A stretch of DNA of 64,000 nucleotides from contig NC_092568.1 of assembly GCF_037975245.1 (NCBI RefSeq), positions 5,153,501-5,217,500 on the forward strand, written 5' to 3'. The position numbers and the translations under genes are program-made. Shown here one piece after another: positions 47,243 to 62,589 of the stretch. Position 1 is the stretch's first letter. Every line of letters begins with the position of its first letter. The notes beneath the pieces were generated by a model. The model ran no database searches, had not been told where the DNA came from, and saw only the letters and a list, made by a program, of their open reading frames with translations. Source of the stretch: Apostichopus japonicus (Eukaryota > Echinodermata > Holothuroidea > Aspidochirotida > Stichopodidae).

Positions 47243-49714
47243 CTGGGAGGGGGGAAGAAGAGATTCGTGAATCTTTATGCCAGATCTAATTTTCAAACTC
47301 CAGGGATCATGGGTTAAAGTGGAGTTTGAGAGCCTGTAGAGTCTTCACCTAGCAACAGTTTGAGCATAGTTTCTATGGCTATTAGGGAGAAGAGAAAGCA
47401 ATCGTGAAAAGCAGTAGCTAAGAATGTGAGATTGTGTAACAGAATTACACATCTGTGGACTGTCGGTCAGTGTCACAACAAAAGGACATTGTGCTGGATT
47501 TAGCATTTGGAAACGGTTATTTATAGGCAAGACCGTATCTATAAGGTTGTCTTTTCACTTGATACTCAATGTTTTGAGAGGTCAATGGTCGTCAGTTGTG
47601 GAATGGAAAAAAACTCAAACGGATAGACAGACAGACAGATATTTTGATGGATGTCACCTATGAATGTCTTTGTTGAAAGCATGGTTAGTCTGTGGATCGA
47701 TTGCAAGTCGCCAGAAATGGATCATTTAGTCATATTTGTAGAATGGATGAGATTTACTTGAAACTTTTTTCAAGAGTTGACCTTTTGTAGAGGTGTACAG
47801 AAGCTTGCTCAGGTGACAGCTTAAGATCAGAAGTAAGAGGGATTTGCTGTTTGTTAAAATCGGTCGTCGTCTGCTTTCTGACAGAAAAGTGAGACTGGTT
47901 TTATTAATGCCAGTCACTTGTATTATTGCCTTAGCCCTGCAGCTTAAGCCTTACATTTTGGTAAGATTTGCTGAGGCAAAATTCTGTGAGGAGATTTTCC
48001 TGAGGATTTTTCTGAGGAGAAATTCTGAGTGACTTTTGTGGATCTTCTTCTTTTTCCCTTCGACCTTCGGTCTGCGGTTATTTTGCAGAACGGTGTATGT
48101 ATCAACTGTAATACAAACCTAAACTTAATTGTCACTGCCTGGGTTCTAATTTTTAGAATACCATTTGACTACTATTTTCCTTTTCTCACTTCTATGGTAC
48201 ACACCTTTTTTATTCAACAGCAGCATTGTTGGTTTGTAACAAAGAACAATCATGTCGGTTATCAACAACAACTAATTAATTTTCAACTAATTACTTTCAG
48301 CTACTAACTTTTCAAAAATTTGAAACAAAGGCAATGTTCATAGGAAAATAAGACAGTTCAACAGAAGGCGGAATGTTGACCCGTAGCGTCATCAGTCTGC
48401 TTTCTACAGCATAATTAAAGCTTTCAGATTGTGTATTATTTTACAATCTTTCGGTGAGGGGTCTTGTAAGATCTCCTTTGCCTGCCGTTTGTTGGTTCAA
48501 AGTTGCAATATGTCCGGTAAGAGTACTTACCCGAAAGTTTTCTCTTTGTTAAAATATTTTTCAATATTTTTTCTCTTGGTTGTAATTCTTCTGTTAGACG
48601 ATTACCTCTGTTTTGAGTTTATCATGTCACAGCAGGTTGCAGCAACGAGAAATTTGAATGACTAAAAAAAAAGGAGGTTAAAAGAAGTCTTGGGTGAAAC
48701 AAGTTTTGTCTTTTGTTTTGGAGTTTATCATGTCACAGCAGGTTACAGCATGAGAAATCCGAAAGTTGCCTTTCAGCCTGAAAAATGTTTGGTTTTGGAT
48801 GATAAATGGGTAGTGTAAATATACAAGTGACCCCAGGTGGGTCTTCTCGATGTCAAGTGTACCATAGGGGTAAATCTTCATTTGTTTTTATTTATCGATG
48901 TTTTTTTATTTATTGTAGGTGTACAGGAAAGTGCTTGCTAAACTTACCACAGGGCAGTGATATTGAAAGATGCTGCTAGGTTTGTTGTTCCTGAAAAGTT
49001 ATATAATGGAGAGATTGCTGGATTTGTTGGGTAAATATTGAAGAATGCTTCAAAGGTACAGTTAAATTTGTCATGCAAGACTTTCTATGAACCTATTTTG
49101 AGCCAGTTTTCATCATTTGGAGCCATTCTGAGAGGAATGAATGATCTTTCACATCATTAAGGCAAAAATGAAATAATTCATTTTGTGGAAATAGTCATTG
49201 TTGGATTATATTGACTTATAAGAGAAGTACATTTGCATCTCTGTGTTATAACTGAGTTCACATGGAAAGAAATACTTTAAAATCCACTGTAGTGCCAGTT
49301 AATATCCATCTCTGTGAAATATCATGTAGCTATAATTCTTTGTAAACGGGCAGAGGGTTGGCATGTGGGCGTTTTTGTTAAGTCAATCCCTTTGATTGTA
49401 TCAGCACTGTGTAATAGCGTGTATCATGTGTAGTGTAGCATTATAACCGATCGAATAATTATTTTGCTGAACATTCCGGGCCATTTGTAGGCCCACCGAA
49501 ACCTCAAGTGTAATAATACCTGACATTGTGATGCTAACATTAGTGAGTGACTAGTTTCTTAATCGTGTGTGAGACTTTTTTTTTTTTTTTTCATTGTAAA
49601 TTTGATATCTCGTATAAATCATGTCCTTTTTGTTATGATTCCTCTAGAAGGTTTGTGAGTAATGGTGAAACCAGTTTGAGAATTTTGGAGTGCTTTTCGG
49701 AACTCTTCCGTTAC

Positions 49715-49750
<36 letters not shown>

Positions 49751-51620
49751 TCATAAGACTGAAGGAGAAAGCAATGTAATTCTTCTTTGTAGAAAAAGAA
49801 AATCCAAAGTAGATAGAAAACAATCTTCAATAAATTTTAATATCTCAATTTTGAGATTTCATTGTGCTTGATACTTGAAACGAGGTACTAACGAATGTAA
49901 GAATTAGTTGCATAGATGGATCTGCAATGCATTGCGTGCAAACAAGATTTCAAAGTAAAAAGAAAACTATCTAAAAGAAAAAAATATTATAATTGGCAAT
50001 CATCGAAGTGAAGCTAAATCGAAAAGACATGCTTTGATCAGTTTTGAAATGGAAACCTGCATTACACTATTAGAAGCAAAACAAAGAGAGATTCGTGGAA
50101 GAGTTGCAAAATCTCTCCGTTTTAATATATAACGCTTTGAATTTTAAATATTTAACAGCCTTTTTAACAGTAATACCTATCTATGTCAACTTTTTGTTTG
50201 TTATTTGCTTGTGTGGAATGCAAACGCCTTTGTTCAATCCTGTGGTGAGGATATCATTTTCAGCTACCATTTTGCAGGAGATATAATTCTTTTCTGATCC
50301 CTTCAGCCTATTAGAAATGGGTTAAGTTATCCTTTTATTCATATTGTGAGCAATATTGTTTGCAAATATTTTTCAAAGATATTTTTGGAAACTTCAAAAT
50401 GATTTTTTCATGGGTACTCTAACTACAGACGAAAAGATTATAGTAGGGATAATGAAAGCAACCCTTGTAAAAAAAAAAAAAACAGCTTTCATTCAATTTT
50501 TCATATTCTTTATCTTACCTTTATTCATTTCCATGTATATTTAGTCCTCTCACCAAAGTCCCAACATTTACTGTAGTTTTTAACTAGCTTTACTTAGTAT
50601 TCTTACAAGCCGTGTAGTGCCTTGAAGTTGGAAATATATATCGTAAAGGAAAAGTCTATTTTGATATAAGCTGTGTTTCCCACAACAGGGTGGTAAGGAT
50701 CTGAGCTAAATATACAGCTCATTGGTTTAGGCAGTTGACTTGGAGTTATAGAACTGAAATGCTGCCCTCTAAAATGATATGACTCAACTGTAGATGCATA
50801 CAAGTTGAGGTTGTGTTCAAGTGTGTATTTTGACAAGACAGACAAATTTTTATTTTGCTTAAAATCAACTGTTGCAACTTTTTTTTTATTATATATAAAA
50901 CGATTATTTTGTATTTGTTTACATTGTAAAAACAGGATTTATATATTGTAGAATATTTGTAAATATGAATTTCAAAATGGCCTGAAATGGTGTACATAAT
51001 ATAAATAGAATTTTACTTTCTCTAAGTATGTCGTAGAAATAGGTCCAATGGCTCATTAGGTTACCCCCACTGTGCTTGAAAATTGAATAGAATTTTGACG
51101 AGAAGTTTGACAAACCACTCATACGAAGTGTCATCGTCTGACGTGAGTGCGCGAGAAGAGTTTTGTGACCTTGTTTAGACATTCTCATATGCAAGATTTG
51201 GAATGTATCTGTTGAAGGGACACAATGACTGTAGTGACCTTTAACCAAGATCGTTGTATAATAGTAGTAGTATCCATTTCAATTTGAAGGGACTTGTGAC
51301 ACCGTCCTTCATGTGACATTGTCACGATCACACGGTTACAGTCTCGATGTAAGAGGACTCTTGTCGAGGGTGCATCGAGTTGTTTGGTTTTTGTGTCCAA
51401 GCTCTCTCTATCTCGGGTGACTTTTTGTAAAAGTAACGAGATTCAAAAGTGTACTGTGGAGGAAGACCTATGGAGACAGCGGTAAAGTTGCTGTCGCAGA
51501 AGTATAAAAAAAAACTAGTTTATCACTTAACAGCTGAAGAAGACATTCAATTCATTTGTCAGCATTTGCTATCAGAGTGAAGACATATTTTTTCTTACCA
51601 GATATTTTTAAATAAATGAA
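47243..51620 (+). other. Probable long 3' UTR of SRF and immediate flank
   Basis: No further coding exon is seen after the SRF stop. The DNA is T-rich with several poly-T runs (49569-49590, 49720-49747) and ATTTA motifs near 48888-48916, typical of unstable mRNAs. AATAAA signals near 49829 and 51611 are candidates for polyadenylation. A partial direct duplication containing GAGTTTATCATGTCACAGCAGG lies at about 48615-48660 and 48720-48755. The 3' end of the transcript cannot be fixed from sequence alone. Confidence 0.4.
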
Positions 51621-52804
51621 GCGTATCATGGACTTCATTATATGATATAACCTTAAAAAAAAAATCGCACGTCACAACTTGAGTTGTTTAACTTAACGTA
51701 CCAGATTTCTGATATGTTTGATCGAAATATAAATTTCATGGATTGTGTAATAATACAATAGAATGGAACTGATCAGGCAGGGGTAGCATATGGACTCCTT
51801 AAATATTCTGTATTTATAGTATTATAAAATTGTACGACTTAAAAAGACAATACCTATCAATGATTGGTTTATAAATACTAATAATGTTAATGTTCTTCCT
51901 TTTTATCTGATTGTGGGTTGGTATCGATATTTGTTTGAAAGGTGGATTTCTTTTGCCTTCAACAATGGAGTGAAATGGAAGTTTGTTGGGTTGGGAGTGT
52001 TAAATCAATTATCCTTTTCGTTTAGTCTATTTATTCTATTCAGTGGGGTGGGTTCTTTTTACTTTGTTTTAGTTTGAACAAAATATATTTAGTAGGTTTC
52101 GTGTGTTTCAGATGAAGCGGTGTGATTAGAGCTTGCTCAGTGGGGACATTTTGTTACCCCTAACGAGTGAAACACGTGTACCTGATGAGTTTATCGGTAA
52201 TTAACGAGCAATTTGAATGTGTTTAACAAGGTTATTTTACCAATTCATTTCAGTCATGTGACTCATGTGTTTACGTCTCTCCTTTGTCTGTATTTTTTTT
52301 ATATCAATTATGAACAAAGATAAAAAATGCATACTATTTAATTTCAAGAGTTATTTGAGTATAACGATGCACAAATTGATTGGCTCGGCTTCTATTTTGT
52401 ACTCTGCGTCTGATAAATCTGCCATTATTATCAAACTATAGTTATAACAATATACAAGATACTTCAATGGATTGGGGGTGGGTAGGGGAGGGGGTAGTCC
52501 TCTTTACCATACTTATCTTATTAAGGGTTCCCATCATTTTCTTTGTTTTGTTTCTTTTTAAGTTCACATGAGGAAGATGTGAGAAAAACAATAAAAAGTG
52601 GAAATCCTTTAAGACAATTCTCACTTGTCATATATTGTGTAAAAAATCCAACCTGTTATTTGAGGAGCCATCCTCTCCTCGGCTTAGTTGTCATGGTTTA
52701 CTTAATCTCTTTCCTCTTCCTCTTCCTTCTTTTTCTATCCCTCTCGTCATCTTCTCATCCCCTTTTCGTTATATTAGTTTTCTACCCAGCCCGTTTTACC
52801 CTTA

Positions 52805-54551
52805 TTATCTCAATACATTACATGTATAGAGATATTGTAACAGTAAGTGGGACTCTCTCTTCTCTTAAAAATTTTTCAGCGTCTTCAAACAAAGTTCTTT
52901 TTCTCTGGAATTTCCAGAGCAAGAATATATCATATAGACCAACAAAAGTTACTATTTTTTATTCCAGAATTGTATCTCATTCTGTGACTTTTTCACCGAT
53001 TTATGTCCAAATCGGGCCAATTTGGACTGAAAACACACTTTGGCAGACCTGTTTTGCACACGCTCCAAAACTTATGTTTTATGAAAGAGAATAGAATAGA
53101 ACTGTCTTTCAACAGTGGTATCGTCTAAGATAGGGTCCTATGTATTATATATTTTATTAACATTTTAAACTTTCATTTGTTGTTTACAGGTAGGTATTAA
53201 TAAGAATTTTACTACCTGTATATGACATTTTATGCCTTTTATTTGCTTTATTTGATGGTTAAATGATTTTTCTTTCTTAAAACAACACTGAGCTGCCGCC
53301 CCTACTATTAGTAAAAAGGTCCGTTTTTGATGATTAAGCCCCGCCCCAAGTCTGTTTTGTAGCAGATTGGCTATGACTCATAACAGCTACACGAAAATGG
53401 CTACGCTCGCGACCAATTTCTGTAGTGTAGTTAGGTACGCGAGGTGTTAGTGTATTGCATGCTAATTACATTCTGTACTGCTGAATTCCATTTAAGGATA
53501 GTACTGGTGTTCAGGTAGCTTTTTAGAGCAAGGGCCATGATAAGTTTGTTTGATTGCCCTTCATGTATTTTGTATAATTACGTATACACATTCTTGTATT
53601 TCTGAAGGCTACTTACTGTAGGCCTAGTGCATTTAAAAAATATATATATATATATATAAGCCTAGGCCTATTAGGCTTTCAGTGATAGCCACATTAGCAT
53701 TGTACTGGTGTTCAGACAGCTTTTCCTAGGAAGGACCAGGTAAGTTTGTTTGATGAGTACGTATAAAAGAGGAGCCGGCCATAGCATCACAACTTTTATA
53801 AGACTATAAAAATTGTATAAGGTTATGTTTTATTTATAAGGATATAAGATGTATAAGGTTATATGAAGTATGTTTAGCTTTCTTTTGAACCTGTAATGTT
53901 TGACATCAAATGTACAAAGAATTAAAATAACAAAATGGAGAGGAACTGAGGTGGCTATTAGGGGAAGAGGAGGCCACCCATCACTTGCATATAAAAACTT
54001 GTAATCTTCTTTTACATTATTTTTTTCCAAGTCATAAATCCATGAAATCTTCATGTCCAAAAATTGAGATGGAAAAACGTGGGTTGTTTTGATATCTAGA
54101 AATGGACACAGTTTTGATGGTAGTCACCACTACAGTAACATACATAGGTCAATAGGCCTAGCTCTCAAGGCAGGCATCAAGAATATGGTCGAGTTGTTAG
54201 CCTCTTCTAATTTGGCTGTTGTCATTGACGTCAAACTATATGACCAAAAAGTCCAACAGAGACTGACCTAAGATGAAGGATACCACATAAAAAACAAGTT
54301 TTTAGGTATTCTATGACATTACTAAACCTTGCAATGTCGTTCTTTCGACTAACAGGCAATGAGCGCTAAAGGCAAGACTAGCAGGAGTGTAACCTGCAGA
54401 GACTATTCGTGGCAAAGTAGCAAAAATGCAAGTTATGTATTTGTTGTACCATGATTGATATTGATAATTGTAGAGACAGAGCAAAGATTTGAAATTAGGA
54501 ATCAAATTAAAACTTCCAGTATTGAGATACTGCATCATTGATGCTCTTGTT
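52805..54551. repeat. 1.8-kb dispersed repeat, copy B (downstream of SRF)
   Basis: Direct-orientation counterpart of 18065-19863, with the same ends. Differences include a (TA)n expansion near 53640 and small deletions. It carries the same CCATTTAAGG at 53488-53497. Two copies in one 64-kb window suggest an abundant family. Confidence 0.9.
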
Positions 54552-57500
54552 CTGTCATCCTCTCATTGCTGTCACACATCTGCTAGAAAATAAATGCCGT
54601 CTACCATGGACCACATACACCTGCCCCTATTAACCCTTGCCCTATTAACCCCTACCTCTCCAAACCCAACCCCTACCCCTCCAAACCCTACCCCTCCTCA
54701 TACTTGGTTTGGCCATTTTGGTCGATTTCATGTATAAATGAAAAACAGGTATTTGTGATCATCTCCAGTGGTTTACATTTCATTAATAAATACAAATCAC
54801 TTATGCACAAGGAAATATGCTCAATAAGAAACTTCGAACTAGTTCACTGGTTATTTAAACGATTCGTGGGAGTTATACGAACATGATACTTTGACCCAGT
54901 GATTGCATTTGGGGGGGGGGGGGGGGAGAGGGTAATTTTAATAGGGTTTATTTGGGGGGGGCCTGTAATGGTTTATTTAAAATATTTTCATTATTGAAAG
55001 AACAATTGAAGCGTTGTCATCGATTTTTCAAAACAAAGACACTAAAGAAAATCTGCTCTTGTAATTCTCCCAACGTTATCAAAATACCATAACTATAACA
55101 GCATATTTTTTTTTTTATTAACTTTTTATCAAAGATAATTCCTTCAAACTCGCCAATACGTCAAACACATATGGCAATCACAATTACATATTTGAATAAA
55201 CTTTATTTATGGACCATATTTCCGCTAAAGTTCTAAATATAGACAGATCTTATTCGACCGTGGTCTCACCATTCCGTAAAAAACATGACAAGAGGGTGTC
55301 AACATCGTCTATGGGTTTTATTAATTCCGTCTGACATGTTAATAAAATCTTCGTTGACTTATTCCCCGATGGTTTTATTTGTGGTCGTAAACGTGATGCA
55401 TGATAGCTTAATTAAAACTTACAATCTTCAAGTATAGGAAGAGAACATTGAGGTTTTGTTATATCAAGAATGCAACAGCCGTGTAACAGTCAAACTTCAG
55501 GTCATCAGTCTTGACCCAAAATATGCATAGACGGTCAAATATTAAATTTCAAACTTCATAAGCTATTTTCCTGCCACCTTCAAAGAATATTTCCCTCTCC
55601 AAGAAATTAAACTTATCCAGTTAGACTCCTCGATGTCTGTAGATACTTAGGAGAGGTCGATCGAACCTCTTAGAATATCAAAACAAATAATAATTATGTG
55701 TTGTTGTGTGGATATTTCCAAAAAAAGGTTCGTTTGCAAACTCACACTTTTATTGGGAAAACAGAGTTAATGTTACACTCTCCCGCCTGTCGTAACGACC
55801 AGGTGAAGTACGACTAACCAGTCAATGTTGAAGACGTCGGATGGGGGTGAGGGGGTGGGGGTGAGGGGGCAGGCGGTCAACGGAGCGGGACATTAATTGT
55901 GGCGACAATGCATAACCTCCGACGGACAATTCTATAAATGTTGACCCAATAATCTGTCCGATTCAAACATGAGTAATTACAGTGCAACACCCGATTGTTC
56001 ACACCTTCGCTATTAGATATATCCATAGGAACTGTTTTTAATTCGCTCGTTCATGAAGGATAAGTGTGTTCTTTTTTTGTTTCCATGGAAATGCAATTTC
56101 TATATAATAAGGTATGAGTGCAAAAAAATGTCTTTTGAACTAAAATGCTTCACGTTATTACATTTGTTCTGCACAGTTTCCGACTGACCGACCATCTGTT
56201 CGTATAATTTTAGTATTAATAACAGCACGGATATAGGTAGTTATTACACCACTGACGGTTACCTATACGTAAATAATATACCGTGACTGTCCAGCTTCAA
56301 CGAGAAATAAGCATTAGTTAAAAGGTTTACTCAAAATAATAATATTTTGTTTACAAATCGAGACTTTATTACTTTGAAAAAAACATTCAAGTTAAACAGA
56401 CTGTTTTTTCTATGTTATTATTCTATTCATTTACTTATTAACGTTTCCTTGGGTGAGGGGGGGGGGTGCTGTCTATTCGCAAGGCCAATGAAGACAAGTT
56501 AGCTATTAGCATAATAAACCTATCGGTGAAATGCAATCTGGATGATATTTAACGAGTATTTAGTCTTTTGAATAATTGCAAAATATGAAAGTACATTTCT
56601 TTACTTTCGGAATGGCCGGCGATCTGCGTTTGATAATTTTCGGCTGTTTTTTAAAGATATTTTCCGATTATTCTTGCTTCATCCGATCATGACATTTGTC
56701 TCATAATTGCTCTTCACTTTTGTTACAAACTGACTTGAATTATTCTTTCCTGTAATAATTACATAGGCCAAATTAATATACTATTTTAAAAGACAACATG
56801 TTTGCTTCATTTTCCAAATCATCAAAATACTTATCTACACCCCTATATATACATTACTTGCAAATGTTGATGCGCACTGTATTTCTTGAAGAACTAATTT
56901 TAGTCCCAATAATATAGTTTTCTATTACTCTGTTGTTATATTTTATAGCTAGTGTAAAGTTACAGTATACAGCGTTTGAATATGTTAACTATATAAAAAG
57001 AAGGTAAACAATTTGTTTACGTTATATCAACAAATATTTTTATTTCCAGTAAGTTGCCTAGAATGGAACTTGTTTGTTTCATTTCAAAGCACGTGACTAA
57101 AAGTTTCATTCGTCTAGCTATTTCCGTGACGTAATCACCGGTACAAACGGCTCTCCGATTTAATTATTTCCGATTTAATTAAAACGGCTCTCTGATTCCA
57201 TAATTATAATGGGAAAGAAATGCACGGAATCATGTTAACGCAGAAAATAGCTTCAGGCAGATTATCACCCCCTGGCGAAACCTTACAGAAAGCCATTTAC
57301 TTGAATCGCGTCCAATAAAGTTCAGTAACATTTATATTCCCAAAGAGTAAAAGTTCACTCTTTGAGAGCCACCAGGGTAATCATGTGTTACTTTTTGAAG
57401 AGAGAATTCTACTGTTTACCCAAAAGAGAAAACCTACAAATTTAGCTCTACATATTAATCAACACTATCCTCTAATACATGCAGCTACATTATTATAGGC

Positions 57501-58461
57501 TGACGCCGTTCTTCGGTTCGAGTGAAAGTCACTCCACAAAAGATTAATAATCCAGTTTACTCTCAGAGAGTGAATTTATTTTAATATTTGGCATTAATAA
57601 TGAGCAAAGGAGTGGCATTAAGATTGAGCAAGTTCTTGCTGACATCATGCCATCCGGGCCATACAAAATATATATCTCTATTCCTATCATCAGTTTTGTT
57701 TTGCTCAAAACATTTAAAAAAAAAACTTATACATTATCAATCTATTAAAGATTATGGTCACTAACGCCAAACACTTAGACCGAACATTTCAATCGATTCT
57801 ATAGCATTTTCAATCTATGAAACTTATTGGAATAAAAAGAAAGCATATATATATATTAAACACTGTTTGAAACGACAGTCTTGAATTTATACTCTTACAG
57901 TCGTATAGTTTGGTCTCAGTGACTTACCATGGCATTTTGTACGACTATAATTAAACTTAATATTGGCCTCCAGACGGTGGTTGGTTACTTAACGAGTGGG
58001 AGTGAGTTTCCTAACAGCTCATTCATCAAAACGATGATGAGTTTGTACTTTACTTGTCAAGAAAAAGGGGCATCTTTTAATCCATTTAAAAAACGCTTTT
58101 TATTGATCATAACAGATAAAACTGAAGAGTGAAAAACATATTTATAGGTTTGAGCATGACTTTGAACGCTTACAAATTTGAGAGATGATTTGAAAGCTTT
58201 AAGCAGTCGGAAATTAGTCGGGAATTCAGACACCAAACCCATCAATTAGTACTCAAAATTAAGTTGCACTTAATTAAATTAAGATAGGCACATGTATACC
58301 AAAATAAAGATTTTTCGGCAACTGTATAATTAACGAATTCGTGTTTCTTGTCAAAAGTTTTAAAACCCAGACACTTTTTTGGGACAAAATATATAGCCTA
58401 TAATTATGACATGTAAATATCAAATGTGAAAATCCAATTTTCTCATAGAAAATAAATAAAC

Positions 58462-58464
<3 letters not shown>
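54552..58464. other. Intergenic sequence, nothing coding recognised
   Basis: AT-rich DNA with a CCCTACCCCTCC-type simple repeat near 54620-54690 and poly-G runs near 54910 and 56458. ACGGCTCTC followed by GATTTAATT occurs twice around 57148-57195. No protein resemblance in the short open frames. Confidence 0.5.

Positions 58465-58555
<91 letters not shown>
58465..58555. repeat. (TA)n microsatellite
   Basis: About 91 bp of uninterrupted TA. It abuts the 5' truncation point of the Penelope-like element. Confidence 0.98.
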
Positions 58556-60067
<1,512 letters not shown>

Positions 60068-60106
60068 GCGCGTATCCAGGATTTTCAAACCCGGGGGGCG
60101 CGAATT

Positions 60107-60209
60107 ACTATCTAAGCGGAGCGCCACCATCGGTTGGCGCGCAGCGTACAAGAAAATTTCTTGTTCTGAAACCCCCCAGATCACCGGAAACGGCACTTCT
60201 CGGGCTTGA
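60107..60209 (+). repeat. Shared transposon module, copy 2
   Basis: ACTATCTAAGCGGAGCGCCA followed by an inverted GGTTGGCGCGCAGCG and CCGGAAACGGCACTTC; lies 42 bp inside the left end of the element at 60065. Confidence 0.8.
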
Positions 60210-60750
60210 AATGACCAACCAGATGTACACTTTTTGCCTGAGAACCAAGTATTTCCCAATAGTTTTGTTCCATCCATAATCTTTTTGAAGATTGTCAACC
60301 CGGCACACATCATGTTCGACCTGATCGCATCTCCTGTGGGTCTTTGCTTTTGTAGGTGATTCTACGTCGCGGCCCACAATACCCGTCAGCCCCACTTTTC
60401 AAGGTTTTGAGCCCCATATTTGTTTAGAATTTGAAAATTCACATTTCTCGTGAATAAACTCACTTCAAAACATACCCATAATGTTGTACAAAATTTCATC
60501 TATGGACAACCAATATAGAAAAAACTTCCTTCAACCCCTAACAGACCGGTCACAATTGCACGAGTAGAGGGAAGTGTGATGTAGAATGTTGGTCAGAAAT
60601 TTTCGAAAATTCAGACACAGTTAATTTATTGGTGTACAAATATTAAAACCTGTTATAACGGCTATTATAGAACTTGGTTGAAGGAAATGAAAGAATAGCA
60701 GATATTTCCGAAACCGAACACTACACACATAGGCGTAGGAGGCGCGGCGG

Positions 60751-61129
60751 CAGTGGCGGAGCTAGGGGTATTGGTCAGGAGTGGCGGGAATGGTCTGAAG
60801 GGGCGCTTTCGACACTATCTAAGCGGAGCGCCACCACTGGTTGGCGCGTAGCGTACAGAAAATTTTTGAGTAAAGATACTCCCTAGATCGCCGGAAATGA
60901 CCCTTTCCGGGCCTGGCTAATTTGCAGATAAACGAAGAATAAATAGGTGTCATCGCCAAATTACACCAACAAAATGTGAGAAATGTCAATAAGTAGATGA
61001 GAGCGCAATAAAAAAGTCAATAATCTAGAATAAGTAAAAAGTGGTAAAGAGCTGAAAAAGGCGCCAGCAGTCCATTTGAGTCCGTCAGGGGGGCATCCGC
61101 CCCCTGACCATATGGACGCTCCGCCACTG
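60751..61129. mobile_element. 379-bp hAT-type MITE with 8-bp target duplication
   Basis: Ends CAGTGGCGGAGC and GCTCCGCCACTG are perfect inverted repeats. CGCGGCGG flanks both sides exactly (60743-60750 and 61130-61137). It lies within the element at 60065-62260 and carries module copy 3. Confidence 0.92.
60813..60914 (+). repeat. Shared transposon module, copy 3
   Basis: ACTATCTAAGCGGAGCGCCA, then GGTTGGCGCGTAGCGTACAG and CCGGAAATGACCC. It is inside the 379-bp MITE, whose ends differ from those of the elements holding copies 1 and 2. Confidence 0.8.
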
Positions 61130-61522
61130 CGCGGCGGGGGTGCAGGTCCTAATTCGCCATTACTAATGTAAAAGAGAGTTTTGACATAATTGGACCTCCA
61201 TGCTTTTTATACATCTACATGTGACATGTCGTTGTTTACATTAGCATCCCGCGGTATACTGCGCAATTTTAACGGACCGTACGGTACATGATGGCATGCG
61301 ATGTAATAACCGATGCTTGCTTATATGATATTGACATGAACACGTTGAACGCGAAAAGTTTTGGTTATTTTTTCAGGCAAGTCGGACAGCTTTGAGGCTT
61401 TTCATCCTGGAACGCCATTTTCATGCTCACTGATATGATGTGATATCTGCTGTTTGCGTTACAAATTCGAACAGTGAGAGAGGAAAATGGAAACGTCAAA
61501 AAATGGAGTTGTCGGTGTAAGG

Positions 61523-61969
61523 CCTTGGTTTTCAACCTTTTTTCGATCACGAGCCCAATTCGTCTTCCGAGCCGTCCTCGCGAGCCCATACCCTACCCTG
61601 CAAAGTTATCAACTTCATAAAATCAATTTCACAGCGTTTATTAGTGTATTCTTGACACAAGTGACCCGGGGACTCAATCAGAGCTATGTATGTTCCTCCG
61701 TGATCAGATGACAGGTACTGCCCAATTAGAGCCTATCTCAAAGATTTCTTGCAACCCTCAATGGTATTCTCTTATACTAGTCTTATAGGGTTAGGGTTGA
61801 GTAAATTTTACCCGTTGTACAAGGTTTCATCGAAGAGGCTTCCTAAGAAACATCATCATGTGCCTTCGCCACCAGCCCCCAAAAATGCCACAATTTTTAA
61901 TCATTACTGGGGCAATGCTCGCGAGCCCACAAAATCGGCTTCGCGGGCCCAAGGTTGAAAACCACGGGA
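61523..61969. mobile_element. 447-bp hAT-type MITE (TGGTTTTCAACC ends)
   Basis: Inverted ends share TGGTTTTCAACCTT, close to the CAGTGGTTCTCAACC ends of many animal hAT elements. GTGTAAGG (61515-61522) and CTGTAAGG (61970-61977) match at seven of eight bases as the target duplication. Inner GAGCCC blocks are inverted too. Also nested in the element at 60065-62260. Confidence 0.8.
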
Positions 61970-62257
61970 CTGTAAGGGGTAGGGTGAGTCACACTTTTAC
62001 GAAATCATTGATCCGTCACTGGCTACCCTTCAGCGCTGTAATGATGTCACTGTTCTTCTTTCTCTTCCCGGTGTCTTCGCGTTTTGCATTTCCTCCCTCT
62101 TTTTCTCCTTTTTCTCTCTTTATTCTTTTTCTTTTCCCTTCCTTCCTCTCCTCCTCCTCTTTTTTCCCCTCTTTTTTTCCTTTTTTCTTCTCTTTTTTCT
62201 CTTCTCTTTTTCTTACCCGGGGGGCGCGCGCCCCCAACGCCCCCCCTGGATACGCAC

Positions 62258-62260
<3 letters not shown>

Positions 62261-62323
<63 letters not shown>

Positions 62324-62328
62324 TTAAT

Positions 62329-62360
<32 letters not shown>

Positions 62361-62361
62361 A
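62261..62361. repeat. (TA)n and (CA)n microsatellites
   Basis: About 58 bp of TA directly after the hAT-like element, a short AT-rich break, TA again, then (CA)n at 62346-62361. Probably the other half of the target (TA)n. Confidence 0.95.
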
Positions 62362-62589
62362 CTAATTATGTAAGTTTAAATTTCTGAAAGTTAGGATTTT
62401 ATTTTTATGATTATTATTAATGAATCCGTATTTATTTGACCAACCAACTAGTTACAGACTTATTACTATGAAAATGTTTATATGGGCTAGTATAGTGCTT
62501 GACTCTATTAGTGCTTGACTCCATTGACAACAATAGTATCAAATTCTGCTGTATGAACACGTGGTCCGAGATAAATAAAACAACTGAAC

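Noticed and set aside
61858..62365. Phe/Ser-rich and Lys/Glu-rich open frames
   Set aside because: Low-complexity pyrimidine tract and (TA)n inside the hAT-like element; open in several frames at once.
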